DNA from: Acidomyces sp. 'richmondensis'
Taxonomy: Eukaryota > Ascomycota > Dothideomycetes > Mycosphaerellales > Teratosphaeriaceae
Reading direction: 5' to 3'
Length of the DNA: 64,000 nt
Assembly: GCA_003545705.1 (NCBI GenBank)
Contig: QVLQ01000003.1
Coordinates: forward strand, 62,001-126,000
Below the pieces are notes generated by a model. It saw only the letters and a program-made list of their open reading frames with translations. It did not search any database and was not told the DNA's origin. A program made the position numbers and the translations under genes. The first letter of the stretch is position 1. Each line of letters opens with the position of its first letter. Shown here one piece after another: positions 58,632 through 64,000 of the stretch.

Positions 58632-60734
58632 AAGCGATTGGTAAAATTCCGATCTGGCGTGCACCAGGAACAGTGCGACCCACGTAATAGAGTTGAATTC
58701 GCTCCAAAAATAGCATGTCCTGAATAGTTGAAACAGGAAATTAACCCTCTTCCCTCACCTCTGATACTACTTATCCAGATCCATGACCCCTACCAAAGCT
58801 CAATTAGCATCAGCTATTGGCTATGAGGGGCGAACAGCTGAATAACATCCTGTGTAGTTTGTTAGCGAAGTCCTGTTAGCTCCCTTTTTTTTGTTCGTTT
58901 GCCTGAGGCAAGGCGATGAAGACTTCGGACCAGAGGGTATCATCCTCTGTAAATTGGCAGTTCTGGCAATTATGCCATGATTAATATGCACCGTCGACGG
59001 GCTAGTTAGGTGGATGTTGGGAGACTCCCAGCCCGTATGTAGTTTAGGCTGTATAAAACCAGACATGGTATTCTGCAATTGAATTATGGTATTATTGTGA
59101 TTTGGTGGTGGTTCAGTCAGAAGAAGCATCAATTTCACATCTTATTGATCCGGAGTATTCCTCCCCAACAGATTTGAGTAGCCTTTGATCCTGGTCCAAG
59201 TCTGGATTTGGTATCTTACATTGAACCGCAGGTGTTCAAAAACAGGAGCAAAGAGCGCGTAACAGGCTCAAACAGAGTGAGGCCAGGTATGTAAGGGAGT
59301 TTGTACGGGCTGATCGTGATATATGAACGAGTTTTGCTCCGCAAACTCACCTCACTGAGGTGAAGCGGGAAGTTCAAGGGCCAACACGGCACTCCACCGA
59401 CAGTATATATAGTGGGGGCTGTGGATTACAAGCCCCAAACGAGAAAATCTTTCGGCGTAATACAAATGGGATCGTGCACACTTACAACGAAGCCTAGTGC
59501 CCGCGTATAGACGATCCACTTAGGTGGGAAAGGCATGCGCGTCCCACGCTCCAGGCGCGATTGCACCGGTCAAAATGCCAAAGCACATATTAGCTTGAGG
59601 ACAAAGACCCGAGAGGGAAGGGGGGGAGGGGTGGGGAGGGGTGGATTTTTTAAAATGAACTTATCAACCCCGATAATCTGGTGATTGTTGATCAACTATT
59701 AAGGCGATAGAAGCAGCCACAGCCGCATCGCGGAATTCAAGGTGGCGTATTTGACTGGTGCGTCGGATGGAAAGGAAGCTGAACCGATTCCAGACGGAGC
59801 AGACCATTCGGTTGAAAACTTCGCTTCGAGGGCATAATCAAAATCGATCTGAGTCCCTTGACAAAACACAATCATCAATGTATTCGAATTATGCCGCGAC
59901 GATAGTGCGACTGGCCCCGAAATGCGCGATTATTCTTTCTTCGTCCATAGCATGCATTACACACTCATTGTGAAATGTCTCGGACTGGCTTCTGAAATGA
60001 GGATTGGACAAAATCTCGAAACTCATTTGAGTGCTGGTGATTATTGACACCAACAATTTGTCGGAAGGGATATCGTGCTGTTGCGGGAACTTAGAAAGAC
60101 TTCTCACACTTGAGGGTGTTTGTCCATGGTGACGGCCGTCGTTGCACTTCGGTGACAATGGCGCCAATTTGGTGCCTCATATATTTCCGGCTTTACTCTA
60201 CATTGAGCTGGTCTATCGCTTTTATCGAAGTGCCGGGATTATTTGTAGTAGATCGATGATTTTGTGAGGTTGCCGATGCTGGGGCGGCCAGCTTCGGACA
60301 CAGCAGCAGCAGTAGTAACTTGGATCTCCTCTAAAGGATTGTTTCAATCTATATTTATCCGATTCATGGATTGAGCAGCCATAATAGGAGGCCGATGGGG
60401 AAATGACTTTGAGCTCCGAAGTTATCGAAGAGGTTGCGTCGATTTCGTAGTTTCATGCTGACAATGTTCAAAAGCTCTCGATTATTTGCACCTGTTGTGT
60501 CGAAATCAAATATTTATTAGTTTTTTACATGACGGCTTTTCTGACATGAAGAAGACGTAAGTGTGATTCTATTCAAGAGGCTCTTCTCACTGGCGGCTCG
60601 TCCCGAACCTGATATGCTTGGCATGATCGGAACGACTTCCTTCGCGCTAGCCGAAGAAATGATTTCCTCGATGTGCTATCCGCATTACACGCAATCCTGC
60701 CCGCCTCACCCAGCAGGTAGTGAGCATCACAAAT
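58632..60734. other. Intergenic, no gene; contains an LTR-like segment
   Basis: 2.1 kb without a recognisable gene. A G-rich run lies at 59612-59645. The LTR-like segment at 58860-59170 is listed separately. The last few hundred bases are the MTR4 promoter. Confidence 0.4.
58860..59170 (+). repeat. Possible solo LTR
   Basis: A 311-bp segment begins TGTTAGCGAAG and ends CTCCCCAACA, so TGTT/AACA form the short inverted ends typical of LTRs. A TATA-like TGTATAAAA lies at about 59050. No matching 5-bp duplication flanks it, and no second copy is in the window, so the call is tentative. Confidence 0.3.
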
Positions 60735-63700
60735 ATGGATGAACTGTTTGATGTCTTCGATGAGGAGAAGTTACCGAAGACCACCGGCGCGGTCAGGACG
60801 GAACACAAGCGGAGGAAGCGATCCATAAATGGCGATGTGAAAAGCCCTCCGCCACAGCAAAATGGAAATCTGGAACTGGGTGATGCAAAGCCCGAAGAGG
60901 AAGGCGAAGTGAAGGAAGTCTCTGAACGGAAACAGAAACGGCGGCGCAAGGACAGTGAGCCTGACCCAGTCGTCACAGATACCTTCGAGACCGAGCAATC
61001 TCGTGAGGTCGCAGCATCGGCAGGCCTACAGGCGCAGAAGGATGACAAGGCCGTCATTCTATCACATCAAGTCCGCCATCAAGTGTCACTGCCACCCGAT
61101 TACGACTACGTTCCAATATCGAAACATGTGCGACCCGAGAAACCCGCTCGCGAATGGAACTTCACCCTCGATCCCTTCCAAGAAGTCTCGATAGCGTCTA
61201 TTGAGCGAAACGAGAGCGTTCTGGTATCGGCACATACCAGTGCTGGCAAGACAGTGGTGGCAGAGTACGCGATTGCACAATGCCTGAAGAATAACCAGCG
61301 AGTCATCTACACAAGTCCAATCAAGGCATTGAGTAACCAGAAATATCGCGAGTTCAATGCGGAGTTCGGCGACGTCGGATTGATGACTGGGGATGTGACC
61401 ATCAATCCCACGGCCACGTGTTTGGTCATGACCACAGAGATTTTGCGTTCGATGTTGTACCGAGGCTCAGAGATCATGCGCGAAGTTGCGTGGGTAATTT
61501 TTGATGAAGTCCATTACATGCGCGATAAAAGCCGGGGTGTGGTTTGGGAGGAGACCATTATTTTGTTACCCGACAAAGTTCGTTACGTCTTCCTGTCCGC
61601 AACGATCCCAAATGCTATGCAATTCGCCGAGTGGATCACGAAGACACACAACCAGCCCTGTCACGTTGTGTACACTGATTTTCGACCGACTCCTCTTCAA
61701 CATTACTTCTTTCCCGCGGGGGCAGACGGCATACACCTTGTGGTTGATGAGAAAGGTGTTTTTCGCGAAGAAAACTTCAACAAGGCAATGGCTGCAATAG
61801 CTGACAAGGCTGGAGACGACGGGAGCGACCCCCTGGCCAAACGAAAGGGGCGGGGCAAAGACAAAAAAACCAATAAGGGCGGTATGAAAGACGGCCCGAC
61901 CGACATATACAAGATCGTGAAGATGATCATGATGAAGAACTATAATCCAGTCATAGTCTTCTCATTCTCAAAGCGAGATTGCGAGAACTATGCTCTACAA
62001 ATGAGCCAGCTGGCCTTTAACGATGAGTCCGAGAAACAAATGGTGACGACGGTCTTCAATTCCGCCATTGAGAGTCTGTCCGACGAAGACAAAGAGCTGC
62101 CGCAGATTTGTCACATACTTCCGTTATTGCGACGAGGAATTGGAATTCATCACTCTGGTTTGCTGCCCATCCTCAAGGAAACAATTGAGATTCTGTTTCA
62201 AGAAGGTCTCATTAAGGTTCTCTTCGCCACCGAAACCTTCTCAATTGGCCTGAACATGCCTGCCAAAACTGTCGTCTTCACATCAGTACGAAAATTTGAC
62301 GGTACTTCCAAAAGATGGGTCACACCTTCCGAATTCATTCAGATGTCTGGCCGTGCCGGTCGTCGTGGTCTGGACGAGCGCGGCATCGTGATCATGATGA
62401 TCGATGAAGAAATGGACCCCACTGTTGCCAAGGATATTGTTCGTGGCGCGCAGGACAAGCTCAACAGTGCTTTCCATCTCGGCTATAATATGATCCTCAA
62501 CTTGATGCGTGTCGAGGGAATCAATCCGGAATTCATGCTCGAGCGATGTTTCTTCCAATTCCAGAATGCAGCTTCCGTTAGTGAGCTCGAAAAGGAGCTT
62601 CTCGAATTGGAACAAAAGAAAGCAGAAATGGTTATCGACCAGGAGCCGGATATCAAGGAGTACTATAACCTCCGGCAGCAGTTAGACGAGTATGGGAAGG
62701 CTATGAAGGCAAAAATAACAGATCCGCAGTACCTCCTCAAATATCTCCAAGGAGGAAGGCTCGTGAGGGTGAAGTACAAAGACTACGATTTCGGTTGGGG
62801 TGCAGTTGTTAACTTTCTGAGGGTGAAGCCGAGTAAAACTCAGACCGAGGACGACATCCCAGTGGGCAGCCGTGTGGTGGTGGATGTTCTTCTGAATGTT
62901 GCGGCAGACGTGAAACCGCCAGGCCACGGCACAAAGCTACGTGATGACTTACCGCCTGGTATAAGGCCACCCATGCCCGGCGAAAAGGGCAAGATGGAGG
63001 TAGTACCGGTGATGAATGGTACTATCGATGCGGTCGGACATATTCGAGTGTTCCTTCCAGCAGATCTTCGCACTCAAGAGCAGCGGAATACCGTTCGGAA
63101 GTCGCTGGAGGAGATTGCCCGTCGTTTTCCAGATGGAATTGCTATTTTGGATCCCGTCGAGAATATGGGCATTGTCGACAATGACTTTAAAAAGCTCCTT
63201 CGGAAAATCGAAGTTTTGGAGCACAAGTTGCTGAACAATCCACTTCATAAGTCCGAACAGCTTCCTGGATTATACGACCAATATGCTGCGAAGGTGGAAC
63301 TTACAAATACAATCAAATTGAAGAGGAAGCAAATTCAAGATGCGCTTTCCATTCTTCAGCTCGATGAATTGAAGAACCGGAAACGCGTGCTACGACGGCT
63401 TGGGTTCATCAATGAGGCTGATGTGGTACAGTTGAAAGCCCGAGTAGCGTGTGAAATCAGCACCGGCGACGAACTGGTCCTGGCGGAGCTGCTTTTCAAC
63501 CGCTTCTTCAACGAGTTGACACCTGAACAGTGTGCTGCCGCACTATCTTGCTTCATCTTCGAAGAGAAGTGCCAGGAAACACCAAAACTAAGAGATGAGC
63601 TGGCAAAACCCTTCCGCGAGATACAAGCGGAAGCACGGAAGGTGGCAAAGGTCAGCATGGAGTCGAAGGTGCTTGTGAACGAGGAAGAATACTTGGCAAC

Positions 63701-64000
63701 GTTCAAGCCGGAGCTTATGGAGGTCGTCAATGCATGGACACACGGGGCCTCCTTTGCGACGATCTGGTAATTATTTCACTCAGTCCGCTCAGTCTCAATA
63801 TGTCGCACTAACTGTCTTCTTAGCAAAATGACGGAAGTCTATGAAGGATCGCTAATCCGACTATTTCGGCGTCTTGAAGAGCTTCTCAGGCAAATGGCTC
63901 AAGCAGGAAAGGTGATGGGTAACGAAGAGTTGGAACGTAAGTTTGAAGATGCCCTTGGCAAAGTCAGACGAGATATCGTAGCTGCGCAATCTCTGTACTT
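60735..64000 (+). CDS. MTR4: Exosome-cofactor RNA helicase Mtr4 (3' end just beyond window)
   Basis: A Ski2-like DExH RNA helicase of TRAMP and the nuclear exosome. Exon 1 is 60735-63766, the intron 63767-63823 (57 nt, CACTAAC branch) and exon 2 starts at 63824 and runs to the edge. About 1070 aa are visible. The end reads RRDIVAAQSLY, where Mtr4 usually ends SLYL, so only about one codon plus the stop is missing. Motifs: AHTSAGKT (Lys172), DEVHYMRD (Asp257), FLSATIPNA, then QMSGRAGRRG. The arch/KOW insertion follows (about 625-850; GGRLVRVKYKDYDFGWGAVV), then the helical bundle. The N-terminus is acidic/basic and disordered, as usual. The frame extends to a GTG at 60720; the Met of MDELFDVFDEE was chosen. 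Confidence 0.96.

Overview
The window is nuclear DNA from a filamentous ascomycete (Pezizomycotina; the class cannot be fixed from this window alone). The signs are short spliceosomal introns of about 50-105 nt with GTRNGT donors and CTAAC-type branch points, fungal gene versions (the DASH subunit Dad2, the Pezizomycotina-type HeLo domain, a NACHT/ankyrin NLR relic, a secreted sedolisin), and single-copy housekeeping genes in no operon-like order. I resolved exon structures by hand from family conservation and splice-site phase.

Layout. 1-7.2 kb: shugoshin (cut by the left edge), Dad2, the PP1 regulator Ypi1 and exportin Crm1. 7.2-15.1 kb: an AT-rich stretch without intact genes, holding the decayed relic of an NLR-type NACHT/ankyrin gene on the minus strand. 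An intact HeLo-domain gene (15.1-16.5 kb) points away from it. 16.7-19 kb: a five-exon sedolisin protease. 19-21.9 kb: empty apart from one orphan exon-like segment. 21.9-34.4 kb: SMN, a Nop15/NIFK-type RRM protein, mitochondrial malonyl-CoA:ACP transacylase, a zeta-class GST (maleylacetoacetate isomerase type), a membrane-anchored GH92 mannosidase, NADP-glutamate dehydrogenase and a small cytochrome oxidase subunit. 34.7-38.4 kb: Elongator subunit Elp1. 38.4-41.7 kb: gene-poor, with a 369-bp trinucleotide tract. 41.7-43.5 kb: Lst8, with two 22-nt exons and a 613-nt intron. 44.6-49.9 kb: a complete Ty1/copia retrotransposon with identical LTRs and a target-site duplication, whose single reading frame carries 18 nonsense codons. 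50.3-64 kb: golgin Rud3, mitoribosomal Rsm25 (mS23), a PPR protein, an Ahc1-type zinc-finger protein and the exosome helicase Mtr4, which loses about its last codon to the right edge.

Functional themes. Several divergent neighbours share a process: SGO1/DAD2 (chromosome segregation, 326 bp apart), SMN/NOP15 (RNP biogenesis, 209 bp apart) and RSM25/PPR (mitochondrial gene expression, 314 bp apart). The most unusual regions are the HeLo gene beside the NLR relic, which looks like a fungal regulated-cell-death or incompatibility locus in decay, and the copia element, which is young by its LTRs but disabled by in-frame TAG/TAA codons only.
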